Part shown: piece by piece, positions 1-11,329 of the stretch
Layout: each line of letters starts with the position of its first letter
Position numbering within the stretch: the stretch's first letter is position 1
The notes under the pieces: generated by a model
Told to the model about the DNA's origin: nothing
Seen by the model: the letters and a program-made list of their open reading frames with translations, nothing else
Databases searched by the model: none
Assembly: GCA_002900995.3 (NCBI GenBank)
Contig: CM035313.1
Coordinates: forward strand, 1,984,001-2,048,000
Reading direction: 5' to 3'
DNA: 64,000 bases
Source of the DNA: Ganoderma boninense
Taxonomy: Eukaryota > Basidiomycota > Agaricomycetes > Polyporales > Polyporaceae
Position numbers and translations under genes: made by a program

Positions 1-1061
1 CTTTGTTCACAGACATGGGGAGGAACTCAGATATGCCATTACAATTTGCTTTCAATCGCAAAAACCATCATTTTCATTCGCATTCCTGCCATCAGCAACG
101 GGGATGGATGAATTATGCAATTCCAAAGGGCAGGCTCGCTCCCGTGAATCAACCTGCTGTCTCTGGAGAGACTGAGGTCACGTTGTCAAAAATCCTCATC
201 ACACTCAATCACAGGTTAAGTATTAAATATCATAAAGAGAGCAGCCGATGAAAGATTCTTTCCGCTATCGAAGATTGCGTGTGGGTCTTGCCATAGCCAC
301 CCGCCACGGTCGAGTCAGTCATCTAGCTCCGTGACATAGAGCGTCGGCGAAGCTTCCATGAGGTCCGAGCCATGCATTCTGGCTGAAGGAGAGAACAGCA
401 CTACTCACCCAGATAAATGGTGTAGAGGGCAGACATGTGGTACGAATGGAAACCTGAAAGACCGAGTTCCCTGCGGCACCGGCAGAGTGGGTCCGAGTCG
501 ATGTGGTGCGGGAATTCTGCAAGCTACCACTCGTTCTGGAGTGGGGCATGGAAAAACGTTGCGAAAGGGATTGAATGCCTGAGTAGAGTCCTGTTAACGT
601 CAGTTAGAGCACGGTAGGAAAGAAGGTCGTAACGTCAACGCTCATCTTGACGGTGTAGCCTGAGCTAACACTGCCGCGGAGAAGCCCGCTTCCAGTGGCG
701 TTTCGAGGACGGAGGACGGCTTCGAGACTGCACAAATGTGTGTTCTCGTGTGCGCGAACCGTCAAGCGGGAGAGGAGAGCAAGAAGGTGGCCATGTCCGT
801 CACTGAGGAAGACGCTGACGTCGTGGTTGTCGACGGCGAAGAAGGAGAGGCAGCCCGATTCAACGCCACAAAGGTGAATGGATCCACGTGATCGCGACTG
901 CAATGGGCGCTTGAGAGGCTCGGGGTCAGAGTCGACTGCGATGGTCGTTCTCCGTCGCCCTCCGCCGCTCCTTCATCGCCGCCGTGTCCTCTCCGTCTCT
1001 GGCCCTCTTCACGCCAGCTAACCCTGTCTGCTCCTCCCGGAGGTAACGTAATGCTCTTATC
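1..1061. other. Left-edge region without a recognised gene
   Basis: Short open frames occur on both strands but none has a recognisable domain, coding-like composition or good splice-joined extension. The right end grades into the promoter of the gene that starts near 1171. A gene lying mostly to the left of the window could reach in here with its untranslated end, but nothing shows this. Confidence 0.5.
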
Positions 1062-1068
1062 TATATAA
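1062..1068 (+). promoter_or_regulatory. TATA box of the first gene
   Basis: A TATATAA element lies 28 nt before the first in-frame ATG (1096) and 103 nt before the second (1171). Transcription normally begins at least 25-30 nt past a TATA box, so this spacing favours 1171 as the start codon. The element is seen directly; its use is inferred. Confidence 0.5.
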
Positions 1069-1170
1069 CCCTGCTGTGCGACGGCAGGCTTGGCAATGCT
1101 CCGTGCTCTGACTTCCGTCTTCCGATCGTCCAGGCCCGACTTTCCTTCATCCGCGATATCCAACGCCAAT

Positions 1171-2956
1171 ATGGTCTTTGGGCTCTGGTCACCCTCCGCA
1201 GGCAAGTCGAAGGAGGCCGTTGTGCAGTCAAAGGAGGAGGGCAAGCTGTCGTTGGATCATCTCAAGCCGTCCGCGCAGTCGCAACGAGCGCAACCTGTTC
1301 CGCCAGAGGCCGCCCCTGCATCGAGTGCGCTGACAGACCAGGTAGAGGTCCCCACTCTCGACAAGGTGTCTGTCTCCTCCCCAGAAGAGCGCAGCACTGC
1401 TTCTGTCACTGCATCCGACACCGAGCCCCGTCCCCGAGCACAGCGACGTTTCTCGTGGCGTGTGCTTGTCGAACCCAGGAACAGCCGCGACCGCAAGCCC
1501 ACTCTCCCCCCAGCGCGCGAGGAGGCCGCCAAGGAGGCAGCGGCCCGCCAGGAGTACGTCGAACACAAGATCCTCCGCACCCGCTCCGAGAAACGTGCAC
1601 GCGAGTCTGCCCTCGTCGTCCGTGAGCTCATCGTCGGCCCCTTCGCTGCTCCGTCCGCGGCGCTTCCGAAGAGCTCCAAGGTCGCAGTAACCGCCGCTCC
1701 ATCCTCGGCCCAGAGCCAGAAGGTGCAGAAGGTGAAGGCGCAGCTCCTCGAGCCGAAACAGGCGAAGAAGGTGATCGCACACTTGCGCCAGCTCCCGAGC
1801 TCGGACGTGCCCGTTGTCGTGGGCAGGACAAGCTCAGGCGAGGAGATCAAGGCCCTCCCGCACGGGCCCATCCACGCGGTATGCTTGCCATACACGGACG
1901 CCGAGGCACACGAGAAGCACTTCGCGCAGTTGGATACCATCGACGCCGCCGTTCCGTCACCGAAGGCGTCCCCTAGGCGAGTGTCGCGTAGTCTAGACCT
2001 CGCGAGGACTGTCAGCGGCATCACCAGTGTGACGGCGACATCACTGGACAAGCTCAAGCACGTCTTCAAGGACATTAGCGTCGTGAGCCTCCTCTCAGTG
2101 CCGAACTGGGGAATCGGACAGCCTGGGGACCAGCCTGGTATCCTTGCTGGTGCTGTCCCTTCCGCGAAGGCCGTCCTGGAGGGTGTCGAGGAGATTACGC
2201 CACAGCTTATGGCCATGGGCTATGCGACTGGCAGGGCCGTCCTTCCTTCACATGACGGTGTCTACCCTCCCACAGATCGCATGTCTATTCTCACTTGTGC
2301 GTGTCTGCGTTGTGCACTCGCCGCCGACCTATCGACTCGCTAACGTCCGTTTTTAGACTGGTGGGGTTTGGAGGTCGTCATGCCCGAGCCATCCGTGCAG
2401 TATCTCAGCGTATGTATCTTTCCTCCGCTCACCCTCACCCCTACCCTTCATCACAACTGCTCACCCGCTGATGCGAACTTTCCTGCAGAACGTCCCCTCG
2501 GTCGCCCACACGGTCGTCAACTTCCTGACCGCGCTCTCGGTGGCGAACGGCGGCGTTGCGGAGATCCTCCCCTTCATCCGCTACATCTCCACCTACATCG
2601 ATATGGAGTTCAGCCAGATCCAGGGCCAGGACGAGGGCAAGGGCGTCGTCTGCGCCGCTACGTGGATCATGCCCGCCGCGCTCGTCCCCCGCCCATGGGA
2701 CTTCGCCGACCCCCCGTCCTCCAAGCAGCCCGCAAACCCCTCTGCGCCCGCCGCAACGCCGACCGGCGCACAGGTGCCGGAGGCCCAGGCGGGGAACGCG
2801 AAGCCGGGCGTACCTGGGGTAGTGGTGACGCCGCCCACGCCACCGGCCTCTGAGTCGCTGGGCAAGTCGGCTGGGCCCGTTACGACGGAAGGGACCACGA
2901 GCAAAGCCCCCGCCACCGCGGTGTCTGCAAACACCAATGGGGCTGTAGTCGCGTGA
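1171..2956 (+). CDS. Conserved fungal protein of unknown function
   Basis: Three exons are supported: 1171-2257, 2357-2409 and 2489-2956, giving about 535 residues. An in-frame ATG at 1096 would add 25 residues, but the TATA box lies only 28 nt before it. The first half is Ser/Pro/Lys-rich and probably disordered. The C-terminal third is compact and hydrophobic; it runs from about WGIGQPGDQPG through the small middle exon (WWGLEVVMPEP) to a segment ending VPRPWDF, followed by a Pro/Ala-rich tail. That sequence style suggests a folded region under selection and may be buried or membrane-associated. I do not recognise the family. The introns have clean borders (GTGTCT..TTTTAG and GTATGT..CTGCAG), and joining them keeps one frame to the stop, which is the main evidence that the gene is real. 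Confidence 0.8.
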
Positions 2957-5199
2957 GCATGCATAGCTGCGTGGTTTCGTCCTCGAACCTGTCCTATACG
3001 TTCATTCCCGTCTTGCCCAGCTACACGCGCATCGCCCCAGACACTGGCATTAGCATTAGCAGCTGCCCGAACGACGCAGACGCAGATGCGCAGTGTTCGT
3101 ACCCCGGCAACGTCGTCGTTCTAGTGTTTTTATTCTTATACCTTCTCCCTAAGTAGCATCGCTCGTGCATCATGACTTACGACCCGTTACGACTTTCTTT
3201 GACCTCCCGGCGCATCTGTCTTTTATCGCGATACCCTCTTAGTTATTTCGCACTTCACACGTACCCATCCCATCGCTATCGCTGCAATACATGTTTCACG
3301 GACGATTATCGACAAATCCATGGCCTGCCCGCGCTCTTGAGCGCGAATTGGAAGTTTGATTGAGCGCGTAGTACGCCTCTTATGTGCGGCGAGCGTAGCA
3401 CAAAATATCAGGCTCAACGGGTCTAGATGCTACTTCGAATTCAAGATGAATAGGCTATAGGAAAGAGGTCTCTACAAAGAATGCGGGGTTTTATTGAAAG
3501 TTGTCCACTCCTTGCCCTCAGTCCCGAACGGTGTGTATTAGGAATGAATGCATGGATAAGTGGTGGCCTTGGACTTGGGATATGGATATTCATCAATATT
3601 CATTCATGAGGGGCCTGTGCAGAAGCGCTTAACCACTTGAACGGTAATTCAGGTGCCATTGGCTCTAAAGGACTCAGAGTCCAGGCCTAGCCATGCCATG
3701 AGCGCTGAGCCACGAGCTTGCCCAGTTGCCATCTGACGTTAAACTGCACCGCGCCCACCCTCAACGTAAAGTGTCACAACATTCGAGACCTCGCCGCCCA
3801 AAGAACCTGATTAGAACCCGCATCCTTACGGTGGCAAGTTTCATGATCAGATACCAGGGCGCACCACTGATTCGACGCCACCCAATTCACATTCATGGCG
3901 CGGAGACGTAGTAGATCGTGCCAAACGTGCCCATGGCCATGGCTCCTCTCAGGTACCATGAGCCTCGAGGCTCGAAGTCTTTTGGAATCAGACAGTTTAA
4001 TGTTTCTTCCACCACTCCGCCTGGTCTCTGATTGATGCTCTTTCCATAGAACAGATAATAGGGCGACGTGCCGCTCTTCAAGGGGTGCGCGAAATAGCAA
4101 CTCTTGACTATTTCGTCTACTGCGCGATTGTCCTTTCATCCGCAAAAGGGAGGGGAGGTGAAGAGCGTGGTTTGATTCGGCACTCCGTCGCCGAACAGCG
4201 GCACAGTCAACCCCACGATAACGTCGAACGTTGAACTCTCCAAGGGCTAGACTCGACGTTCTCGTGCTTTGATGTTCGATCTGACGGCGTTGCCCCAGTG
4301 GCGAAAAGGGGGAGTCCCGGGGGGGGGGCTTATGCCTTAGGCATGGACAAGGCAGATCCGCCGCCACTGGCATAGTTCGCATACCCGATATTCGAACAGG
4401 GCTAGCAAACATCTAAGTACAAGCGCAATCGGCGAGTAACTTGTATTTTGCATAAATTTAGTGGGAGAGCAGGTGCCCACGGTGGGGGGAACGTGGTCAA
4501 GTGTTAGCATCAAGACAAATAATGGCTCACCAGTATCTTGAGGGGCTCAGACCTCGATGCCATCCTGTACTTGGGCCCCCATCACCTTACTTGAGCTTGA
4601 GAACCGGGGGAGTGGAAGCTGAAGTTTAGGCGGTATCGTTGCTGTGGATGCACTTCACATAATTAGAGACTGGAACACGCGTATGAACTCGGAATGGGAA
4701 TTATAGTTCTGGGGCTGAGCAAGATCGACGATGACCGGCACCTGCAAGTGCAGAACGCGAGGTGTGGCGTGTCAGAGACTCCGGCCTCATCGACGAGGTC
4801 CGACTTGGCTGAACAACAGGCCAGAGTACTACCACCATGTCTAACATCAGTTCTCGGGAACAGTGTATACGTACCTTGCTGATGCTGCTACCTTGACCGG
4901 AGGGGATGAAAAACGGCATGGCGTTGGCGCGTGGCGAGAAGTCCTATTGAGCACATAACAATGAGTGAAAGGTAGTTCAAAGTACAGAAAGCGACGATGT
5001 AGGCTACACAATCCGACATCCGGAGGGGATGGTAGTACAACAGCTAGAGTCACAGCAACAACAGTTAACGCCATCTTGTAGTCCTTCGTTATTGGGTTCT
5101 CATTCATGTAGGTGATCACAGTCCGCGTATCATGGAACCGAACCATAAAGGTCCGGAATCGTTGGTGTCGGGGATGTGTCCACGTCTTCGCTTCTAAAT
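2957..5199. other. Long gene-poor interval
   Basis: About 2.2 kb lie between the first gene and the 3' end of the I9 inhibitor gene. The interval holds a G-run near 4320 and several short open frames. The only one with protein-like composition is 3893-4081 on the minus strand (62 codons). I see no repeat, RNA gene or recognisable coding exon. Confidence 0.5.
3893..4081 (-). CDS. Possible small coding exon, unidentified
   Basis: An open frame of 62 codons ends at a TGA at 3893-3895. Its C-terminal part has a plausible membrane-type segment (YLRGAMAMGTFGTIYYV) preceded by a charged stretch. I cannot find a convincing upstream exon and do not recognise a family, so this may be chance, an exon of an undetected gene or a decayed copy. 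It is listed only because its composition is better than that of the surrounding frames. Confidence 0.15.
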   Translation of the reverse strand: MKSGTSPYYLFYGKSINQRPGGVVEETLNCLIPKDFEPRGSWYLRGAMAMGTFGTIYYVSAP

Positions 5200-5841
5200 T
5201 CATTGGGTAGTGACAACACTGTCGGGTTCTAAACAATCATAGAGGATGGGCGGTCAGCGCTCAGCTCTAGACTCGGTATTGAATACCCCGGTAAGATATG
5301 GGCGATGCGCCGGGAGGCCTCCGTTAGTCCGCGGAAGCGGGCATCGTTATGGGGTTGCGATCATGGGGTATGAAAGTGACGAGAAGCCAGGGGACTGGCG
5401 ACGAGGGCGCGATCGAATGAGCGATGGACGTACCGATGTAGTCGATGACTGAGGTGAAGGACTGCAGCTGCGAGAGGTAGGCGTCGGGGATGGAGGCGGA
5501 GAAGCCCTGCAGAGGTGAAAGCGGTCAGGAAGCTGGCTTTGCGGAAATTGGATGGAACGGAAGTACCTTGAGAACAGTATCATAGCGTTGTCCTATCTGG
5601 CCACCTGGAATTGCAAGGGGCAAGCTCAACGGTCAGAGTGGCGCGCTCGGAACTGCGCAGCCGAGGCTATACGCACCGTTCGCAGCGACGTCCTCTGCGT
5701 ACTTGTCGATCTCGGGTTGAGAAACGTGGTCCTTGAAGACGACGATGTACCCTGTGCGCATGCGCGAAGTGAGATGAGCGGCGAGGACAAGAGGAAGGTG
5801 AGGGTATGACGCAATCGATGGTCATACTCACTTCCGGACAT
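5200..5841 (-). CDS. Small cytosolic proteinase inhibitor, I9 family (PBI2/POIA1 type)
   Basis: Five exons on the minus strand (5841-5832, 5751-5677, 5604-5567, 5506-5434, 5228-5200) join in frame to a 74-residue protein. It starts MSGRYIVVFKD, continues with HVSQPEIDKYAEDVAANGG, and ends EPDSVVTTQ. This is the propeptide-like fold of inhibitor family I9, which in yeast Pbi2 and the Pleurotus inhibitor POIA1 acts as a free protein that blocks subtilisin-type serine proteases. The length matches the family (about 75 residues). There is no signal peptide and no attached protease domain, so it should act inside the cell on a vacuolar protease. The first exon is only 10 nt. Its promoter region is shared, head to head, with the glycosylase gene on the other strand. 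Confidence 0.93.
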
Positions 5842-6346
5842 GATGGGAAGAGGTGTTGAGCGGTTCGCGGGAAGGAGTGGACGAGGCACAGGAGGGTGGT
5901 GGTTGTGAGGAGGAGCGTGAGGCAAGGGAAAACGCAGACCTGGGCTATATATGCGGATGGGAGGGTCCGGGGTCCGGAGGAATCAGTAAATGAAAGGATG
6001 GGGAAGCTTGCAGAGCTGCCGCCTGCGTTCAGAGCCTCAGCCAAGCTTGAGTCAGGCCCTCGTCAGATCTCAGATCTCCTCTGCAGCGGACCGCAGTCTA
6101 GACTCTCGTGGCGGTGGCGCAGCAAACGCCATCAGGGCACACGTGACAAGCGACGCGCCACGACACCTCGTGACACCCCGCGACGCGTAGACGCCTGCGG
6201 CGCCGAGGCCGCCGCTCCCCGGCCGCGACCGAGAACACCACTTGACTCGTGCGACGGCACTCCCATGCAACTGAGACCCGTGGCCCTCGAGACGTTCTTG
6301 TCGCTGTGGTGTAGCTAGGTGAACTCAGCCGTCCTTAGAATCGTGG
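5842..6346. promoter_or_regulatory. Divergent promoter region between inhibitor and glycosylase genes
   Basis: About 500 bases separate the start of the minus-strand inhibitor from the first ATG of the plus-strand glycosylase. On the minus strand a CATATATAG TATA element at about 5946-5953 lies roughly 105 nt before the inhibitor start. I see no TATA box for the glycosylase. Whether the two genes are co-regulated cannot be told from sequence. Confidence 0.45.
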
Positions 6347-8575
6347 ATGCGCCTTTCTCCAGCCTTCAAACTGCTCGCAAGTTCAACGTATTCAAGCCGG
6401 CGTCCAATTCACAGCAAACTATCGCTCTGGTCCAGCAAACCTCCCCAGTCTCTGAGCTGCCCACACCGCAATAACTTCGTTCCAGTCAACATGCGCACCA
6501 CGCGTTCCGTCACACGCAAGGCAACAGCCATCGTTTCGGGTGAAACTACGATTACAGTCGAGGAGACTGTGACTGTTGTGGCCAGGTCCAACCGCAAGAG
6601 GAAGGCAAGCTCGGCGACCACAGAACCCGGTCAGAAACGGCCTCGCGCTACCAAGTCGTCGACCAAACCGACAGACGAACAGAACAAGGCCCCATCTCCT
6701 GCTGTCGAACACGTACACATTGAACCTATCCCCGCCGCGGATGGAGAAGAACTCGTTCCGGCCGTCCTCACCTTCTCGTTTGAACACGCGAAGCGACATC
6801 TCATCGGCGCGGACCCGCGCTTTGAAGACGTGTTCAATCGTGTGTCGTGTAAACCGTTCCAGGAGCTCGAGAGAGTAGACCCGTTCCGGTGCGTAAATGT
6901 CCAATGCCATTCTAGCAGCCCTACGCGTGACTAAGCACGGCTACCGCAGAACGCTCGCTCATTCCATACTGTAAGAGCAGTCCCCTGTTCAGGTGCCTGT
7001 TGTTAGGAGCGTGGGTGGTTTGGGAAAACACTCTACATCAACCAGTCATACTCATTATGACTATGGACTATCTACAATAGCTTGGTAGTTCACGCCCAGC
7101 ACCGGGTCTGCTATTTGCTACTCAACCCACGCTTTTTCGACCTGTGTCATTCTGTCAATATCGTGCCAGGGGGACTGACATACACCGCTTATTTCTAGAG
7201 GTCAGCAAATTTCCTGGAAGGCAGCTAGAGCCATCACACACAAATTTGTGCGCCTGTTTGACCCATCAATCCCGGAAGACATATCTGAGAACAAGTACGT
7301 CTATCCACGCTCTCCAGGATGCATGTATCTGATCGCACTGCCCGGTCCTGAATGCAAGGTCCGACTTCTTCCCCACAGCGCATCACGTCGTCACTAAGGA
7401 CGTGGCGACTCTACGGACAGCTGGTCTGAGCGGTCGCAAAGCTGAGTACGGTGAGCCGGTCGTCGTGGACGGCGACACTGGACACGGTTGGGATTAACCT
7501 GCGAGCCTTACGTAGTCCTTGATCTTGCTGCGCGGTTCGCCAATGGGAGCCTGTCAACGAGAAAGCTTCTGGAGGCGGATGATGACGAGCTGCATCGCAT
7601 GCTCACCGAGGTGCGCGGCATTGGTACAGTGAGTGTCCTTGTTGGTGTCTGCATCGTCAAGCAATTGAACATGTCCCCGCCTGACAGTGGACCGGTGCGT
7701 TTGACGTTGGCGCAATCGCGACGGAAACTTCTGAGCATTGTTGTAGTGCACATGTTTGCGATATTCTCTCTGCGTCGATCCGACATTCTCCCCGTTGGCA
7801 TGTGTCCTGCCTTCTGTCTTCCTATTCTAGCCGCTGACACCAGTTTGGTTCCTCAGGGGACCTGGGCGTCCAAAGAGGCATGCTGCGGTGGTTTGTCTCC
7901 CTGCACGCGCCATCGTACCCGGTGTCCATCAGGAAGGACAAGCTTATCGACCAGAGCACCGATACCCTGCTGGCTGCGACTAGTTCAGAGGAAGCTACTC
8001 AAGAGTCGAGCGCAAGCCAGAGCCAGTTGCGAGGTGCGACTGCGGATGAGTCTGTCCCGCCACCGGGTCCCGCTCTGGCTGCCCCTCCGGCTCCCAAGAA
8101 GAAAGGGAAGGCGAAGGCCGCAAATGAAACAGGTGCAGATCCCGACACGGGCATGGCCCTACCTCCTGCATTCACGCCGTCAATCAACAAGACGCTGAAC
8201 ATGCTCGGCAATACTGACGAGGACCTGTTCCAACCTCCGCCGCTCCCGGAGGGTCTCACTGTGGCACAGATGAAGACGCGTTTGAATGGGAAGAATAAGA
8301 TCAAGTACGAGTCCGCTGTTCCAGGTGCTCGTGTCTTCAACGTGTTCCTGACACCGTCTGGGTTTCTAGGGGTGCTTTGTTGACACCCAAGGAAATGGAG
8401 AGTCTCGCAGAGAGCTGGCGGCCATACCGGAGCCTCGGTGAGTTCCGTGGTTCAGATGCCCAACTCTACGGGAGCGTCGGGATCTCTCACACTGCCAGTG
8501 CGATGGGCTTCTGACGGTGCCGGACTTCAAACAGGAGTGTACTATATGTGGGCGCTGTCCGAAGAGCCCAAATGA
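6347..8575 (+). CDS. MAG1: DNA-3-methyladenine glycosylase (MAG1 type, HhH-GPD)
   Basis: Ten exons (6347-6888, 6950-6970, 7199-7294, 7359-7450, 7516-7628, 7688-7694, 7747-7797, 7857-8304, 8370-8437, 8535-8575) join to 492 residues. The core is SILGQQISWKAA, then the helix-hairpin-helix TEVRGIGTWTV, then the loop SDILPVGDLGVQ with the catalytic Asp, and the C-terminal motif SWRPYRSLGVYYMWAL. It removes alkylated purines to start base-excision repair. The second ATG, at 6491, opens a 444-residue form. The extra 48 residues contain no Asp or Glu and several Arg/Lys, like a mitochondrial presequence, so both nuclear and mitochondrial forms are possible. A Lys-rich linker (PKKKGKAKA) after the core may be a nuclear signal. 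Exon 6 is 7 nt, and the next intron but one has a GC donor at 7798. Confidence 0.95.
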
Positions 8576-9359
8576 CCCTGCATCCTCGGATTGATGACAG
8601 TGCTGTTCCGTACTGTATGGTGGATTTGAGACGGGTCTTCGAGCGCAAGGTTGAGATGAGGGCAGTGGATGCTGTTGGGGTCAGGGTGTGGTGAAGTGCG
8701 AGGCGTAGAGCCACTGCAATGTTTCCTTTTTCTCACGTAATGCGATCTGACTGGTGGAGATCTGGGAGTGAGATCTGTGTGGCCAGGCGCGTGCGCAGCT
8801 GGCTCGGCTCGCCGTCTTCTTTCCTTGTTTGTCACGATGGCCTGGCCACCGCCCACATCTCCTCCTTGCGACTGTCGGCCTCGAGGACCTGTACGCCCTG
8901 TGCATGCCCTTGGTATCTCGTCTATCGTGTTTGCCCTGCGACTGTGACGTTGGCATTGATGCTTGTCGATGGGCTATCGTCGGACTCTCGAGGTGTATCC
9001 AGGTGATCGACAGTCCCCCAACCGGCCGCCACGGAGGACGTCCTCTTATTCCGCGCGCAATAGAGCCCCGGGCGGGTAGATGAGATCGGCCACCCGGCCG
9101 CAATGAACGTGGCGGGGCGCGGATAAAGAGCACGACTGTGCAGGTCAGAGAAGGGAGATTTAAATGCAATGTTGACAGCCAATGGAGGCGATCGGGCGGT
9201 GGCTCGTGTTGTGCTTCTGGTGCTCGAGTGCCCACTTCCCTCTTCGGACGTCATTCGTCCTCTCTCCCTCCCAATAAATACCCGTCACACCTGTTCGTTT
9301 TTCCTCTCGTCGCCCCCACCACCCTCTTCCCCCTGTGCCACCCTCTCTGCGACCCCGCC
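8576..9359. other. Intergenic region and kinase promoter
   Basis: I see no gene here. Near the right end a CCAATAAATA element (TATA-like part 9273-9280) lies about 80 nt before the kinase start codon. The last 60 bases before that start are C/T-rich, as in many fungal leaders. Confidence 0.5.
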
Positions 9360-11329
9360 ATGATCCACCCTGGCACAACCTCCCTCTCCTGCATCCTCCC
9401 CATCCCCTCTCCTTTCTTCGGCGCGTTTTCCCCCTCCTCAGACTCGGGCGACATGTCTTCCGACGATGGCGACAGCCTCCACACACCTCTCACGGAGCAT
9501 CACGACCGCCGCCTCCATTGCGACATATATGAACACTCCCATTTCTCGCACGACGCGTACCACTCCATCCTTCCCCATCATCCGTCCGACTCGTACTTTG
9601 ACTCGGGAAAATCCCGCTATAGCTCGCCCGCACACCAGCACCAGGGTCGCTCTCCATACCGCAGTTCTCCATCTGACCTAGAAGACTCTCACGACTCCAT
9701 CTTTTCCGATCTCTCTCCTTCTTCAGCCTGTCCTCTCAATCTCCCGGACGCGTCGCGAGAAACGACCTGCTTCCCATCGCCCACATACGCTTCCCGCGCC
9801 CTAGACCCTACCGCCTCACCCTTTACCCCGACGCGACAAACACTCCGTCCCAGTTCGCCCGCGTTTTCCGCGCCCACACTCCTTCGCCCCGACGCTTCTC
9901 CGCTAGGCAGCAAGCTATCTTCCCTACCCTCGCTCACTTTGACAAACATAGGATGCGACGATTCGGACGATCCTCCTTCTCTCCTTCTCTCCCCAGCACG
10001 TGGCCCCCACGATACGGTGCCGTCCTTCCCGCCGCAGGATAACCTTAATGAGGGCTCGTTGCTCTGCCAGGGGCGCCTGTACTCGTCGCGGTTTCACCCA
10101 GAGCACGTTCTCAACCCCTTCTTTGTCCAGCACTACCACCTCGAGGACGAACTCGGCGCAGGCGGATATGGCTTTGTGATGACCGCGCGGCACCGGACAG
10201 AGGGCCACGAGGTGGCGGTCAAGTTCATTGTGAAGGACAAGGTGCCGGAACACGCGTGGTGGGAGGACGAGGTCTTTGGGCGCGTCCCCACGGAAGTCAT
10301 GCTACTGAGCCTCGTGAACCACGAGAACATCGTGCGGTGCCTCGACCTCTTCGAGGACGAGGTCTACTTTTACTTGGTGGGTGGATCAGCGACAGTGCTG
10401 CAGATAGAACCCTAAATCCTCCGCACGCGCACAGGTACAGGAGCTGCACGGCACCCCGTGGATTTCCAAGAAGCACAAGAAGGGGAAGCAGGCGTCCGCG
10501 CCTGGGAAGCTCACTGTTCCGACGCCATTGACGACTCCGATGTTGTCGCCATCGTCTTCCATCGCGTCAGCTCTCGATTCCGAGGGTCCGCGCACGCCCC
10601 CACAGTTGTCGGGTGACGGCCACGACAGCGCTGATGTGCTTTTGGACGACCACAGTGGCTTCGGGCAGGAGTTACTCGCGCTTCCTCCAGACCCTCCGCC
10701 CAAGTTTACTCGCCGAGCGTCGCACGATCTGTTCGAATGCATTGAACAGAGCAAGCACAAGCGGTTGTCGGAGAATCAGGCACGATACGTCTTTGCGCAG
10801 GTTGTCGAGGCGGTGTACCATCTCGACAGCCAGGGCATCACTCATTGCGACATCAAGGACGAGAACATTGTCGTGGACTGCGACTTGAAGGTACGTTGTT
10901 GTGATACCAATTTTTGTCAATTTTACTGAGGCCGACGTGATGTAGGTCAAACTGATTGACTTCGGGAGCGCGGTTGTTGCCGACCCCACGCAGCCCCGTC
11001 CTACGTATCATCTCTTCTTCGGAACCACAGCCTACGCGTCGTCGGAGATCCTTCTCAAGAAGCCCTACAAAGCGCCTCCCGCGGAGATATGGACGCTCGG
11101 AGTTCTCCTTTCCTACCTTCTTACCGGCCACTCCCCGTTCCCTACCGAACAAAACGCAAAAGATGGCCACATCGTCGTCCGGGAGCCGAAATCTGGTCGC
11201 CTCAGCAAGTCTGCCATTTCCCTCATGGCGCGATGTCTGGAGAAGGACCCCGAGCAGCGTGCTGATATTCTAGAAGTTCGTAATCATCCTTGGCTGCGGG
11301 GAGCCCTCGAAAGCCGTGGACGGGATTGA
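9360..11329 (+). CDS. Ser/Thr protein kinase, PAS-kinase-type catalytic domain without PAS domain
   Basis: Exons 9360-10376, 10435-10890 and 10946-11329 give 618 residues. The first 265 or so are Ser/Pro-rich and disordered. The kinase domain follows: glycine loop ELGAGGYGFV, lysine motif VAVKFIVKDK, then PTEVMLLSLVNHENIV, HCDIKDENIV, the Mg-binding LIDFGSA and EIWTLGVLLSYLL. The style of the catalytic core (ENIV, LIDFGSA, late WTLGV) resembles PAS kinases and their fungal PSK relatives, but no PAS sequence is visible. Cys replaces Arg in the HRD motif, so activity should not depend on the usual Arg-to-activation-loop contact. A low-complexity insert of about 90 residues lies in the hinge between QELHG and DLFECIEQ. 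Key catalytic residues are present, so it should be active. Substrates are unknown. Confidence 0.88.

Noticed and set aside
1228..2216. Long minus-strand open frames opposite the first gene
   Set aside because: Ser/Arg/Cys-rich composition typical of the complement of GC-rich codons; no motif; the plus-strand model splices cleanly.
4320..4330. Poly-G run as a possible G-quadruplex or element
   Set aside because: A single run without neighbouring G tracts; likely a homopolymer of no special meaning.
4847..5236. 129-codon minus-strand frame
   Set aside because: It overlaps the last exon of the I9 inhibitor in a different frame and runs through its 3' flank; no motif.
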